A stretch of DNA of 64,000 nucleotides, taken from positions 1,612,001 to 1,676,000 of the forward strand of contig OZ245752.1 of NCBI GenBank assembly GCA_965227455.1, given 5' to 3'. The notes under the pieces were generated by a model. That model did no database searches, was not told the DNA's origin, and saw nothing but the letters and a program-made list of their open reading frames with translations. The DNA comes from JABDIP01 sp965227455. GTDB taxonomy: Bacteria > Pseudomonadota > Alphaproteobacteria > DSM-16000 > Inquilinaceae. Shown here piece by piece: positions 24,804-34,133 of this stretch; within the stretch, counting starts at the first letter, position 1, and each line of letters opens with the position of its first letter. Position numbers and translations under genes: made by a program.

Positions 24804-25784
24804 TTAGCGGCCGAGCTGGACCAGCAGCTCGTCGACGAACTCCTTGCCGCCTACCTCGTCATAGAACGCCGGCCAGACCTCTTCCTTGGCCAGGGCGATC
24901 CACTGATCCTCGTCCTCCAGCGTATGCACGGTGACGCCGGCATCGATCATGCCCTGCTTGGCGGCCCCCGCCTGCTCCAGCTGGAACATCAGCGAATAGA
25001 GCTGCGCCTCCAGCCCGGCCCGCTCGATCATCGCCTGCTCTTCGGCGGAGAACTGCGAGAACGCACGCGCGCCCATGACCAGCGGCTGCAGGGAGTAGTT
25101 GTAATGGACCTCGGTCAGGTGATCCTGAACCTCGTGGAACTTCATGGTGTAGTTCACGATGTAGGGATTGTCCTGGCCGTCGATCACGCCCTGCTGCAGA
25201 CCGGTGAATACTTCCGGCCACGCCATGGCGATCGGCGCGGCGCCCCAGGCCTCATAGGTCGCCAGCATGACCCGGTTCTGCGGCACACGGACCTTCATGC
25301 CTTCCAGATCGGCCAGGGTGGTGACCGGGCGGACCGAGTTGGTGAGGTAGCGGAAGTTGGAATAGGTCCAGCTGACGATCCTGAGCCCGGCGGCCCCGGC
25401 GATCTCGTTCCATTTTTCGTTCAGCGGGCCGGTGGTCATGGTGACCGCGTCGCCGGTGTTCTCGATGATGTAGGGCAGAGTCAGGGCGCCGAGCTCCTTG
25501 GCGAACGGCGTCACGTTGCCGATGCCGACCAGGGCGAAGTCCAGGGTGCCCATGCGGGCGTTCTGCAGCATCTCGGTTTCCGCGCCGAGCGAGCCGCCCG
25601 GGAACAGCTCGACGGTGATGTCGCCGCCGGAATAGCCCTCGACCAGCTCCTTGAAGCGGACCGCCAGTGCGCCCTGATCGGAATCGATCGGGTCGCCCAT
25701 GCCGAGCCTGAGGGTCTTGGCCGCGGCGGGCCCGGTGACGGCGATCAGCGCCGTCATGACGACTACAAATGCATATCTCAACAT
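24804..25784 (-). CDS. TRAP transporter substrate-binding protein (DctP family)
   Basis: 326 aa. ATG 25784 is chosen for the AAGGAGAGG upstream and the signal peptide it starts (LRYAFVVVMTALIAVTGPAAA). Mature residues include FPGGSLGAETEMLQNARMGTLDF, split here as the typical DctP ligand-site block, and TTLADLEGMKVRVP. It lies 44 bases after the DegT aminotransferase stop, so the aminotransferase substrate or product may be the transported compound. Confidence 0.9.
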   Translation of the reverse strand: MLRYAFVVVMTALIAVTGPAAAKTLRLGMGDPIDSDQGALAVRFKELVEGYSGGDITVELFPGGSLGAETEMLQNARMGTLDFALVGIGNVTPFAKELGALTLPYIIENTGDAVTMTTGPLNEKWNEIAGAAGLRIVSWTYSNFRYLTNSVRPVTTLADLEGMKVRVPQNRVMLATYEAWGAAPIAMAWPEVFTGLQQGVIDGQDNPYIVNYTMKFHEVQDHLTEVHYNYSLQPLVMGARAFSQFSAEEQAMIERAGLEAQLYSLMFQLEQAGAAKQGMIDAGVTVHTLEDEDQWIALAKEEVWPAFYDEVGGKEFVDELLVQLGR

Positions 25785-25828
25785 TGTGCCTCTCCTTTGG
25801 TTCGTCGTTTCGTATTGGTGGTTGGTGG

Positions 25829-27067
25829 TCAGACGTATTGGGAGCCGGGACCTCCGGCGGCCTCCATGGATTCCTTCAGGACGGCGAGGATCGTGTCGCA
25901 ATCCTCGGCGGTCAGGCCGACCGGGATGCGCATGTCGACCAGGGTCGCCAGGATGCGGTCGGCATTGGCCAGAGACCCGTCGGCCATGGCGTAGCCCCAT
26001 TGGTCGTAGCGGCTGGTGAAGCCGGCGGTGCGCGGCGCACCGAACCATTTCAGGAACACGCCGCAGCTGCCGGCCTCGGAGACGAAGCGCTCGATGCCCT
26101 CGCTGTCCAGCCCGTCGACCCGGAACTGGATCGAGCTGGCGACATAGGATTCCCGGGCGTCACGATAGATCGGCGAGAGCCCGGCGATGTCGCCCAGCCC
26201 GTCCAGCAGATGGTCGTGCGCGGCGTTCCAGGACGCGATCCAATCCGGCAGCCGGGCCAGCTGCGGTCGCAGCAGCGCGGCGGTGATCTCCGTCATGCGC
26301 ATGCTGAAATTCGGTGTCGCGTCGCGGATCGCCTCGAAGGTCGAGGCCGGCGGACGGGCCGCGTGCTGCTCGTACATCATGTAGCTGCCGGACAGCATGG
26401 TCGCCCGGGCCGCGACCTCGGGATTGTCGGTGGTCAGGATGCCGCCTTCGCCGCCGTTGATATGCTTGAAGGTCTGGGCCGAATAGCAGGCGACCTGGCC
26501 GAACGTGCCGACGGCCTGGCCGTTCCACCGCGCGCCCAGCGTGTGGGCGCAATCCTCGACCATGTCGACGCCGTAGCGCTCGCACAGCGCCGCGATCGCC
26601 TCGACATCGCCGACATGCCCGCGCATATGCGACAGCAGCAGCACCCGCGAGCCGCTGGAGCGGATCTTGGCTTCCAGATCGTCCAGGTCGATGGACAGGG
26701 AGCGGTTGATGTCGACCAGCACCGGCCTGCAGGCGGCATGGACGATCGCGCCCGGCACCGGCGCCAGCGTGAAAGCGTTGCACAGCACCGGATCGCCGGG
26801 CTGCAGGCCCAGCGCCTTGAGGGCCAGGAACAGCGAGCAGCCGCAGGAATTGACCGCCAGCGCAAAGGCGCGGCCGGCATAGGCGGCGAACTCCGCCTCG
26901 AATTTTGACGCCTCGCTGCCGCCGCCGGTGTCCTCGCCATAGCGGAACAGCCGGCCGGACCGGAGGATTTCCAGGGCCCGCTCGATCCCCTCTTCCGGGA
27001 TCGGCACCGGGTCGCTCATCACCTTGGTGAAGACCGTGGGCCCGCCGTCATTGCGCCGTCGATCCAT
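25829..27067 (-). CDS. DegT/DnrJ/EryC1-family PLP aminotransferase
   Basis: 412 aa from the ATG at 27067 (GGGAGG 12 bases upstream). PLP-site Lys in SAQTFKHINGGEGG and Asp in DMVEDCAHTLGARW. The family mostly transaminates keto sugars and keto-cyclitols. A sugar-nucleotide pathway is absent here; instead the gene heads a TRAP-transporter operon under a LacI-type operator, which points to catabolism of an amino sugar, inosamine or similar compound. This function is inferred from context. Confidence 0.85.
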   Translation of the reverse strand: MDRRRNDGGPTVFTKVMSDPVPIPEEGIERALEILRSGRLFRYGEDTGGGSEASKFEAEFAAYAGRAFALAVNSCGCSLFLALKALGLQPGDPVLCNAFTLAPVPGAIVHAACRPVLVDINRSLSIDLDDLEAKIRSSGSRVLLLSHMRGHVGDVEAIAALCERYGVDMVEDCAHTLGARWNGQAVGTFGQVACYSAQTFKHINGGEGGILTTDNPEVAARATMLSGSYMMYEQHAARPPASTFEAIRDATPNFSMRMTEITAALLRPQLARLPDWIASWNAAHDHLLDGLGDIAGLSPIYRDARESYVASSIQFRVDGLDSEGIERFVSEAGSCGVFLKWFGAPRTAGFTSRYDQWGYAMADGSLANADRILATLVDMRIPVGLTAEDCDTILAVLKESMEAAGGPGSQYV

Positions 27068-27109
27068 CGATCGCCAGCCTCCCTGCTTCGGCATCTGTGT
27101 GGCCGAATT

Positions 27110-27123
27110 TGTAAGCGCTTTCA
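27110..27123. promoter_or_regulatory. LacI-family operator, divergent promoter region
   Basis: TGTAAGCGCTTTCA matches the LacI/PurR-type consensus TGNAANCGNTTNCA with 6 of 7 dyad pairs. It lies 43 bases upstream of the aminotransferase start and 121 bases from the lacI start, so it can control both directions. Confidence 0.75.
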
Positions 27124-27243
27124 TTCTGAGTTGGCACTCGGGCACCGTCAAGGCCTAAAATGGCCGGCAGCGCCTCGCCGGATGGATCCCGACGGCTCCA
27201 CGACGCGGTACGGGCGCCGGAAAACAGGATTGCGGACCAGACC

Positions 27244-28266
27244 ATGGCGAAACCCGAGCGGCCGGTGACCCTCAAGGATGTGGCCGATCATGCCGGTGTC
27301 TCGACCGCGACGGTCTCGCGATGCTTCAACCAGCCGGACTCGGTAAAGCCGGACCGGCGGGCCCGGGTGGAGGCGTCGGTCGCCGCCCTGGGATACATCC
27401 CCCATGGCGCGGCCAAGGCCCTGGCGTCCCGGCGATCGCGCATGATCGGCGCGGTCTTCCCGCGCCTCAACAGCATCCTGTTCGGCAGCTTCTTCGGCGA
27501 GTTGCAGCGGCGACTGGACGAGATCGGCTACCTGCTGGTGGTCTCGACCTCCGGATACAACGCCGCCACCGAGGCGGCCCAGCTGCGTCACCTGGTCTCC
27601 CGCGGCGTCGACGGCGTGGTGCTGGTCGGCCACGACCATTCCGAAGAGGTGACCCGCACCCTGGAGCGCAACGGCATCCCCTATGTGGTGACCTGGGCCT
27701 GGAACGACGCGGCCTCAGCCGCACAGATCGGCTTTTCCAATGTCGACGCCATGGTCAAGATGGCCGACTACATCGCCGGTCTGGGCCATCGCCGCATCGC
27801 CCTGATCTCCGGCGAGACCGAGCATAACGATCGGGCCCGCGACCGGCTCGAGGGCGCCCGGCGCGAGCTCGACCGTCTGGGCCCGGGGCTGCCGCCAGAG
27901 CGGATCGAGCAGGTGCCCTTCGACATCGACGAGGGGGCCGCCGCCTTCGCCCGGTTGATGGACCGCCCGGATCCGCCGACTGCGATCCTCTGCGGCTCGG
28001 ATCTCTTCGCCTTCGGCGCCCTGCGCGAGGCCCGGCGGCGGGGCCTCGACGTGCCGGCCGACGTGACCATCGTCGGGTTCGACGACACCGAGCTTGCGGC
28101 CTGTACCACCCCGGCCTTGACCACCCTGCGCACGCCGCGCCAGCTGATGGCCTCGCGCACCGCGGAGGCGCTGATCGACTTCCTGGAGAGCGGCCGCGAC
28201 CTGCGCTCGATCCGGCTGGAGACCGACCTCATCATCCGCGAAAGCAGCGGTCCGCCACCGGGCTGA
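27244..28266 (+). CDS. LacI-family transcriptional regulator (GntR-like)
   Basis: 340 aa. The helix-turn-helix begins at residue 7 (VTLKDVADHAGVSTATVSRC), followed by a periplasmic-binding-like effector domain. The ATG at 27244 places the DNA-binding domain at the very N-terminus. Operators TGTAAGCGCTTTCA before its gene and TGTAACCGCTTTCA 37 bases after its stop suggest binding at two sites 1.2 kb apart. It presumably represses the aminotransferase-TRAP operon. Confidence 0.92.
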   Translation: MAKPERPVTLKDVADHAGVSTATVSRCFNQPDSVKPDRRARVEASVAALGYIPHGAAKALASRRSRMIGAVFPRLNSILFGSFFGELQRRLDEIGYLLVVSTSGYNAATEAAQLRHLVSRGVDGVVLVGHDHSEEVTRTLERNGIPYVVTWAWNDAASAAQIGFSNVDAMVKMADYIAGLGHRRIALISGETEHNDRARDRLEGARRELDRLGPGLPPERIEQVPFDIDEGAAAFARLMDRPDPPTAILCGSDLFAFGALREARRRGLDVPADVTIVGFDDTELAACTTPALTTLRTPRQLMASRTAEALIDFLESGRDLRSIRLETDLIIRESSGPPPG

Positions 28267-28302
28267 GTCGCCCGCATCGGAGACTTATCCGTCAGCCGAA
28301 AA

Positions 28303-28316
28303 TGTAACCGCTTTCA
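28303..28316. promoter_or_regulatory. Second LacI-type operator downstream of lacI
   Basis: TGTAACCGCTTTCA fits TGNAANCGNTTNCA. It lies in the 65-base space between the convergent ends of lacI and the PhyH gene, not at a promoter. It may be an auxiliary site for DNA looping with 27110-27123 or a roadblock. Confidence 0.55.
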
Positions 28317-28331
28317 GACTCGCCGACGGTT

Positions 28332-29045
28332 TCAGGCTGCCAGCGGCTTGGCGAAGTGCCGCTGCTGTCCGGTGGCCGGGTCGATCATCGGTTCCGGGGC
28401 GTATTGGCAGACATAGGCGCGGCGCGGCCGGTCGGTCACGTTGGCGCCGGAGCGGTGCAGGGTCAGGCTGGAAAAGGCAACGATGGTGCCGGCCGGGCAT
28501 TCGACGGCGATGCCGGGCTGATCCCCGTCATAGCCCACCCTCTCCTTGTTCTCGGCGTCCCAGCGATGCGGCTCGATCTGCGGCTCCCGGTCGAGGTCGC
28601 GGGGCAGTATGTAGACGCAGCCATTCTCTTCGGTCGCCGCATCCAGCGCGATCCAGAACGTCACATAGGGCTTGTGGTCGAAGCCCACATAGCCGCCATC
28701 CTGGTGCCAGGCAAAGCTGGCGCCGCTATTGGCGCCCTTCACCACGAACTGCTCGACGAACAGATGCGGCGTCGGGCCGATCAGGACGGTCGCCAGCTCA
28801 CGCATGCGATCGCCCATCAGGAAGGCTTCGACGGCCGGGAACTCCTCATGGCGCAGCCGCAGGAACCGCCGGCTGTCGCCCCGGCCGATGTCGTGATAGC
28901 GGCCGTTGCCGTCATCGTCCGCCTCCTCGGCCAGCAGCGCATCGGCGGCGGCGCTCAGACCGCCGAGCTCGGCGGCGGAGAGGGCAGCCGGCAGGATGCA
29001 ATAGCCCTGGCGGCGGAAGGTCTCGGCAAGGGATTCGGTGGACAT
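28332..29045 (-). CDS. Phytanoyl-CoA dioxygenase (PhyH) family protein
   Basis: 237 aa non-haem Fe(II)/2-oxoglutarate oxygenase. Iron ligands are visible as HQD in AWHQDGGY and the distal His in SLTLHRSGANV; an Arg for 2-oxoglutarate lies in RPRRAYVCQY. The ATG at 29045 has GAGGAG upstream. It is divergent from an AraC regulator, which probably controls it. Substrate unknown; relatives hydroxylate osmolytes, amino acids and natural products. Confidence 0.85.
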   Translation of the reverse strand: MSTESLAETFRRQGYCILPAALSAAELGGLSAAADALLAEEADDDGNGRYHDIGRGDSRRFLRLRHEEFPAVEAFLMGDRMRELATVLIGPTPHLFVEQFVVKGANSGASFAWHQDGGYVGFDHKPYVTFWIALDAATEENGCVYILPRDLDREPQIEPHRWDAENKERVGYDGDQPGIAVECPAGTIVAFSSLTLHRSGANVTDRPRRAYVCQYAPEPMIDPATGQQRHFAKPLAA

Positions 29046-29148
29046 CCGTTCGGCTCCTCGGCTCAACATCGCATTTGGCGGCAGTGTATCCACCCAAACC
29101 TGGCCCGTCTTTGCACCTACTCGCGAATACATTACATTTTGCGTCGTC

Positions 29149-29943
29149 ATGGCTCCCAATCGCTTCCTGCCGCGATCGGTTCCCGGCCTGTGCTGGCTGC
29201 GCTCCGACCGGCGGCGCTTCGACACCGCGCCCAGGCGCCATGCGGAACTGGTGGCCCTGCTCGCGGTCTCCGGGCGCATGCGCTATCTGATCGACGAGCA
29301 CATCGTGACCCTGGGCCCCGGATCCCTGCTCTGGGCCCATAGCGACCAATCGCATCTGCTCCTCTCGGAAAGCGCCAATTTCGACATGTGGGTGCTGGTG
29401 ATCGCGCAGAATGTGCTGCGGCCCCGGCACCTCTATCCGCCGCGGCTGGCGGCGAACCTCGATACCGCGCTCGGAGTCCGCATCCTGTCGCCCGCCGCCG
29501 TGGAGGAACTGGCCGGCATCGCCGCAACGCTGCGCCGGTCCGAGGATCCGGACCTGATGACCGCCGGGCTGAGATGGTGGACGGCGCGGGCCTGGGAGAG
29601 CTGGTGCGAGGCAGAGTCGATGGCCGGTGCTGCGGTCCATCCCGCCGTGCGCCGGGCCGCCGAGATCATCCGCGCCGAGCCCCACCTGCCGCTTTCGGCG
29701 GTGGCGACGCGCGCCGGGTTGAGCGCGTCGCGCCTCGGCCGCGTATTCAAATCCGAGACCGGGCACAGCCTCACCGAATACCGGACCGAACGCCGGCTGG
29801 CACAGGTCGACAGTGCCATGTCCGAAACCCGCGCCATCGGCCTGACCACCGCAGCCCTGGATGCCGGCTTCGGCAGCTACGCCCAGTTCTACCGGGTATT
29901 TGTGGGGGCGCGCGGGGTCAATCCGCGGCGGTACTACCGTTAG
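29149..29943 (+). CDS. AraC-family transcriptional regulator
   Basis: 264 aa. N-terminal cupin-like sensing part (FDTAPRRHAELVALLAVSG, ITLGPGSLL-type strands), C-terminal AraC DNA-binding domain with two helix-turn-helices (LSAVATRAGLSASRLGRVFK and AALDAGFGSYAQFYRVF). The ATG at 29149 leaves a 103-base divergent region shared with the PhyH gene. An upstream in-frame ATG would overlap that gene and is less likely. Confidence 0.9.
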   Translation: MAPNRFLPRSVPGLCWLRSDRRRFDTAPRRHAELVALLAVSGRMRYLIDEHIVTLGPGSLLWAHSDQSHLLLSESANFDMWVLVIAQNVLRPRHLYPPRLAANLDTALGVRILSPAAVEELAGIAATLRRSEDPDLMTAGLRWWTARAWESWCEAESMAGAAVHPAVRRAAEIIRAEPHLPLSAVATRAGLSASRLGRVFKSETGHSLTEYRTERRLAQVDSAMSETRAIGLTTAALDAGFGSYAQFYRVFVGARGVNPRRYYR

Positions 29944-30306
29944 GGTTTGAAAGACGCCCTCGCCGAAAGGAGAGGTTCAATCAGCCGCGAATGCCAGATT
30001 TCCGCGCACTTTTCGAACTCTTCCGGTTCTTGAGGCCCATGAACGCTCAGGGATCTAGCGCCGCGGTTCGGAATGCGTTTATGCAGAAGGGTCGGCTCGC
30101 TGGGCGATTGCAGCCGCACCCCTGCCTGGCGCTGGAGGTGCGCTGAAAGCCAGCTACCGGCATGGCCGACGAAGCGGTCAACGTCCGACTTGCGGACAAA
30201 GCTACCGTAGGTCGAATGCCAGCTTCTGACTGGCTAGAGCGAAACATTTGTTCACGTAGTGGCTGCAGACCCCTGCCGAGACCAAACCTTAGGCAAGCTA
30301 GCGGCT
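29944..30306. other. Intergenic region without a recognisable gene
   Basis: 363 bases between araC and the low-GC gene. Short open frames on both strands change frame repeatedly and none has a plausible start and Shine-Dalgarno. The middle part (about 30170-30260) reads like decayed sequence. No tRNA cloverleaf, strong hairpin or repeat family member was seen. Confidence 0.4.
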
Positions 30307-30894
30307 TCATCTAGTGACCACAATACCTCTGGTCTCCAATGTAATAACACAACCGTTTTCTTTGAGATCGTCTGGACTCAAATGTGGTGGCCTCTGTTCT
30401 TTTGGTATACTGAAGTAATCAGCGAGCAATTCGAGGCCTTCTTTCGGCACCGCGAGTACTGCAATCGTCGCAGTGTCAGGCTTATCACCTAGTGGCCAAT
30501 TTACGTCGTCTATACTGAAACTATTATCCCCATTGAGAACAATATCTTCTTGAGGCCAATACTTGGTCACGAAATCGTCGACAGTCACAAGCCAAAATTT
30601 GTAGCCATTTATTGGGTTCTCTATCCGCCCAGATACTGTAAAATCCGGCGAAACGCTTGCGCCAGCGGCCGGTTCAACAATGGTAATTTTAAAGTCTTCT
30701 GGTTTCGGAGCAGGGGTTGTGTCAATAGAGCAATCAGTAATCAATGGATTAGGTTCTGAATTGCCTTGCTCGACGGAGGTACGATCCATAATGGCAAGAA
30801 GAATGGCGATGACACCGCCACTGCCCACCAAGGGAACGAGAACGTATCGGACCCACCATTTCAAGCCCCTCTCCGAGTCATTACCACCGGTCAA
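30307..30894 (-). CDS. Low-GC membrane-anchored protein with an Ig-like domain
   Basis: 195 aa. One membrane helix at about residues 18-36 (VPLVGSGGVIAILLAIM) and then an extracytoplasmic beta-rich part beginning ITIVEPAAGASVSPDFTVSGRI, the typical opening of a Gmad2-like or other immunoglobulin-like domain. No catalytic residues noted. The gene is much AT-richer than its neighbours, suggesting transfer. It has no operon partners, and its function is unknown. Confidence 0.7.
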   Translation of the reverse strand: MTGGNDSERGLKWWVRYVLVPLVGSGGVIAILLAIMDRTSVEQGNSEPNPLITDCSIDTTPAPKPEDFKITIVEPAAGASVSPDFTVSGRIENPINGYKFWLVTVDDFVTKYWPQEDIVLNGDNSFSIDDVNWPLGDKPDTATIAVLAVPKEGLELLADYFSIPKEQRPPHLSPDDLKENGCVITLETRGIVVTR

Positions 30895-31117
30895 AATCGC
30901 CTCCTCTGTAATAACTGAGGAACTTCTCGGTGACCCTCCGGGGTTTCAGCACGATTCAGTCACGGTACCGAGCGTACCACAGGTTCCCCGAGTTGACTCA
31001 GGTACTGATGTGGGCTCTTTGCAGTCGACCACATTTCCAGCCCAGATGACCGCTGCGGGTTACGAGCAGCTCAAAGGCCTCTGAATTCGGACAAGGCAGA
31101 TTCATTCCCAATAGAGG

Positions 31118-32107
31118 TCAATCCTCTGGATCGAGCAGACGGGCGGCAGTGGCGTCGTCGGTGATCAGGCCGGTGAAGTAGCCCTCGGCCAGCAGGGCGC
31201 GCAGGATCGGGGCCTTGGCCGGGCCGCCGGAGATCATGATCCGGCGCGGCAGCTTGACGAACTCCTGCGGATCGAAGCCGATCACCCGGCGGTTGATCGG
31301 GTGATCGATGATCCGCGCCTTGTCGTCCAGGTAGTAGCCGAGGAAATTGCCGATAGCGCCGGCCTCGGAGACCTCGCGGTACTCCGCCTCGCTGACCATG
31401 CCGGACCGCCGGATGGTGCCGGAATCGACGCCGCCGACGCTGACCAGGGCGATGTCGGCGTCCAGGGCCTTGCGCTGAACCTCGCGCATCATCGGCTGCT
31501 GCACCAGGGTGTCGCGGCTGGCCTCGCTGTCGCAGACGATCGGACCCGGCCGGTAGTAGCACTCCGCGTGCAGACGGCGCGCCAGATCGGTGGCCGCCTC
31601 GAAGGCGTCGATCGAGGAGCGCCGGGTCAGCGAGCCGATCATGGCGACCACCGCAGCACCCTTCAGCGACCGCTCCTCAGTGGCCTGCGCCAGGGATTTC
31701 AAAGTGATGCCCCAGCCGACGCCGATCGTCATGCCGTCGCGATAGAGCGGCGCCAGGGTCGCGGCGGCGGCAGCGCCCACCACCTCGGCCAGCCGCATCT
31801 CGTCTTCGGTGCCACCGATCACCACCTCGACCAAGTCGAGCCCGAATGCCTCCGACAGCCGGTGCTCCAGGGCCACCGTCTCGGCCAGCTTGGAATGGAT
31901 TGTGACGCGCACCACGCCGCGGCGGCGCGCCTCGGCCAGCAGCCGGTTCACCCGAACCCGGTTGATGCCCAGCTTCTCGGCGATCTCCTGCTGGGTCATG
32001 CCGAGCGTGTAGTAGTGCCAGCAGATGCGCACCGCGAGCTGCTCCGGCCAGGCTTCGCGCCCGCCCTCCTCCGCCAGCCTCGCGGTTTCAACCTCTGTCT
32101 GCGCCAC
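31118..32107 (-). CDS. SorC/DeoR-family transcriptional regulator
   Basis: 329 aa. N-terminal helix-turn-helix (GMTQQEIAEKLGINRVRVNR near residues 36-55) and a C-terminal SorC-type sugar-binding domain with IGVGWGITLKSLAQ. SorC proteins sense phosphorylated sugars; EryD of erythritol catabolism is one. The gene is divergent from the ABC/polyol operon starting at about 32342 and probably regulates it. The 234-base divergent region contains AGCGT...ACGCT half-sites near 32162-32196 that could be its operator. Confidence 0.88.
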   Translation of the reverse strand: MAQTEVETARLAEEGGREAWPEQLAVRICWHYYTLGMTQQEIAEKLGINRVRVNRLLAEARRRGVVRVTIHSKLAETVALEHRLSEAFGLDLVEVVIGGTEDEMRLAEVVGAAAAATLAPLYRDGMTIGVGWGITLKSLAQATEERSLKGAAVVAMIGSLTRRSSIDAFEAATDLARRLHAECYYRPGPIVCDSEASRDTLVQQPMMREVQRKALDADIALVSVGGVDSGTIRRSGMVSEAEYREVSEAGAIGNFLGYYLDDKARIIDHPINRRVIGFDPQEFVKLPRRIMISGGPAKAPILRALLAEGYFTGLITDDATAARLLDPED

Positions 32108-32341
32108 CGAATTGCCCTTCGCCGCCGGCCCGCGACCGGGCCGATGAACAAATGATATTGCAGCGTAAAAAATGTTATGTCACGCTTGCCGAACAACAAA
32201 GCCTCCGATCGGCGATCGCCGATACGGTGCGGGTCCATAGGGAGGACAGGATTTGGCGCCCAGCCGCCAAACGGCGCCATCCGGGCGGGAATGCCGGCTG
32301 CCCGACTGCGGGATGTTCGGGTCGTGACCGCGCGCGCGCAG

Positions 32342-33232
32342 ATGTTGGGCGCCATGCGGGCGCCGCGCTTCATGGTCTCCGACCACCCGCTGCCTTGGCT
32401 GCTGCCGCTGATCGCGATCCTGGTGGTCTTCGCGCTCTACCCGTTCTTCTACAACATCTATCTCAGCTTCCATGAATTCGTGCCGCGCCGCCGCGGCATC
32501 GAGTTCGTCGGGCTGGAGAACTGGAGTCAGCTGTTCACCGACCCGCGCATGTGGAACGCGTTCTATGTGACCATGTTCTACACGGCGGTCTGCCTGGCCA
32601 TTGAGTTGGCGCTGGGCATGGCGATCGCGCTCCTGATCGATTCCGACGATCCGGGCTTCGGCTTCCTGCGCGGCATGCTGACCCTGACCCTGGTCATCCC
32701 GCCGGCGATCACCGGCATGATGTTCCTGCTGATGGAGGACGCCCAGTTCGGGCTGATCACCTGGGTCCTGGAATCCTGGGGCATCCTGACGCCGGAGACG
32801 CCGATCCTGGCGACTTCCAGCCTGGCGCTATGGGGCGTGGTGGTGGCCGATGTCTGGCAGTGGACGCCGTTCATGGTGCTGATCTTCGTGGCCGGCCTGC
32901 GCTCCCTGCCCCGCGACCCGTTCGAATCCGCCATGATCGACGGCGCCAGCGGCTGGCAGATCTTCCGCCGCATCACCCTGCCGATGATGGGCAAGGTGAT
33001 CGCGATCGCGGTCTTGATCCGCGGCATCGACCTGTTCCGCCTGTTCGACTACGTCTTCGTGATGACCTCCGGCGGCCCCGGCACCGCCACCTACACCCTC
33101 AGCCTCTACGCCTGGCAGCAGACCTTCAGCTTCATCAAATGGGGCTATGGGGCGACGCTCAGCCTGTTCGCGCTGTTCATCATCCTGGTGCTGGCCAACG
33201 TCTTCGTCTCCGTCTTCAAGGTGAGGTGGTAG
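32342..33232 (+). CDS. ABC sugar/polyol transporter permease (MalF type)
   Basis: 296 aa from ATG 32342, six membrane segments. The EAA loop is around FESAMIDGASGWQIFRRITLP near residue 195. The start is uncertain; GTG 32324 and ATGs further upstream are in frame but add Arg-rich sequence with no family look. It pairs with the MalG-type permease 3 bases downstream, a Tat-exported binding protein and a MalK-type ATPase in the same operon. Confidence 0.88.
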   Translation: MLGAMRAPRFMVSDHPLPWLLPLIAILVVFALYPFFYNIYLSFHEFVPRRRGIEFVGLENWSQLFTDPRMWNAFYVTMFYTAVCLAIELALGMAIALLIDSDDPGFGFLRGMLTLTLVIPPAITGMMFLLMEDAQFGLITWVLESWGILTPETPILATSSLALWGVVVADVWQWTPFMVLIFVAGLRSLPRDPFESAMIDGASGWQIFRRITLPMMGKVIAIAVLIRGIDLFRLFDYVFVMTSGGPGTATYTLSLYAWQQTFSFIKWGYGATLSLFALFIILVLANVFVSVFKVRW

Positions 33233-33235
33233 GCG

Positions 33236-34111
33236 ATGATGCTGAGCCCCACCCAACGTGTGCTGCGCGCCTTCGCGGCCTGGGCGGTGGTCGCCCTGTT
33301 CGTGTTTCCGATCTACTACTGGGTGACGGTGTCGCTGAAGGTGGACCGGGAGATCTTCTCCCGGCCGCCCAAGATCTTCGACTTCACCTTCTCCGGCAAA
33401 TCCTACGAGGAGGTGTTCGGCATCTCGCTCGGCTTCGAGCAGGGGCTGGCGGTGCTGCCCGGCGGCGGCGATTTCTACATGACGCCCCGGCTGGTGGATT
33501 CGATCGTGGTGGCGGTGCTGTCGACCATCGTCGCGGTGACCATCGCCACCCTGGCGGCCTACGCCCTGTCGCGCATGCGGTTCCGCGGCCAGCACCATTT
33601 CGTGTTCTGGATCCTGTCGACCCGGATGATGCCGCCGGTCGCCGTGGCGATCCCCATGTTCTTCATCTACAAGAATTTCGGCCTGCTCGACACCTATGCC
33701 GGCATCGTGCTGGTGCATGCGCTGATGAACATGCCGCTGGCGGTGCTGCTGCTGAAGAGCTTCTTCGACGACATCCCGACCGAGATCGACGAGGCCGCGC
33801 TGATCGACGGCGCCTCCCGGTTCCACATCTTCCGCCGCATCGTGCTGCCCATGGCGACCGGCGGCGTGGCGGCCACCGCCGTGTTGTGCTTTGTGTTCTC
33901 GTGGACCGAGTTCCTGTTTGTGCTGACCCTGACCCAGACCGGGCTGAAGACGGTGCCGGTGGTGTCCTCGACCTTCGTCACCTCGACCGGCACCGCCTGG
34001 GGCAACATGGCGGCACTGGGCACCGCGGCCATCCTGCCCGCCTTCGTCTTCATCCTGCTGGTGCAGAAGAACCTCGTCCGCGGCCTGACGCTGGGCGGGC
34101 TGAAGCAATGA
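33236..34111 (+). CDS. ABC sugar/polyol transporter permease (MalG type)
   Basis: 291 aa, six membrane segments, EAA loop IDEAALIDGASRFHIFRRIV near residue 185. An extended periplasmic loop after the first helix (about residues 40-80) is longer than in maltose systems. It starts 3 bases after the MalF-type gene. A family B palindromic repeat separates it from the binding-protein gene. Confidence 0.9.
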   Translation: MMLSPTQRVLRAFAAWAVVALFVFPIYYWVTVSLKVDREIFSRPPKIFDFTFSGKSYEEVFGISLGFEQGLAVLPGGGDFYMTPRLVDSIVVAVLSTIVAVTIATLAAYALSRMRFRGQHHFVFWILSTRMMPPVAVAIPMFFIYKNFGLLDTYAGIVLVHALMNMPLAVLLLKSFFDDIPTEIDEAALIDGASRFHIFRRIVLPMATGGVAATAVLCFVFSWTEFLFVLTLTQTGLKTVPVVSSTFVTSTGTAWGNMAALGTAAILPAFVFILLVQKNLVRGLTLGGLKQ

Positions 34112-34133
34112 TGTCGCTGATGAGTCTTAATAG

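Noticed and set aside
30046..30140. tRNA-like GGTTCGGAATGCG segment
   Set aside because: No acceptor or anticodon stem can be formed around it and the T-loop consensus is not met.
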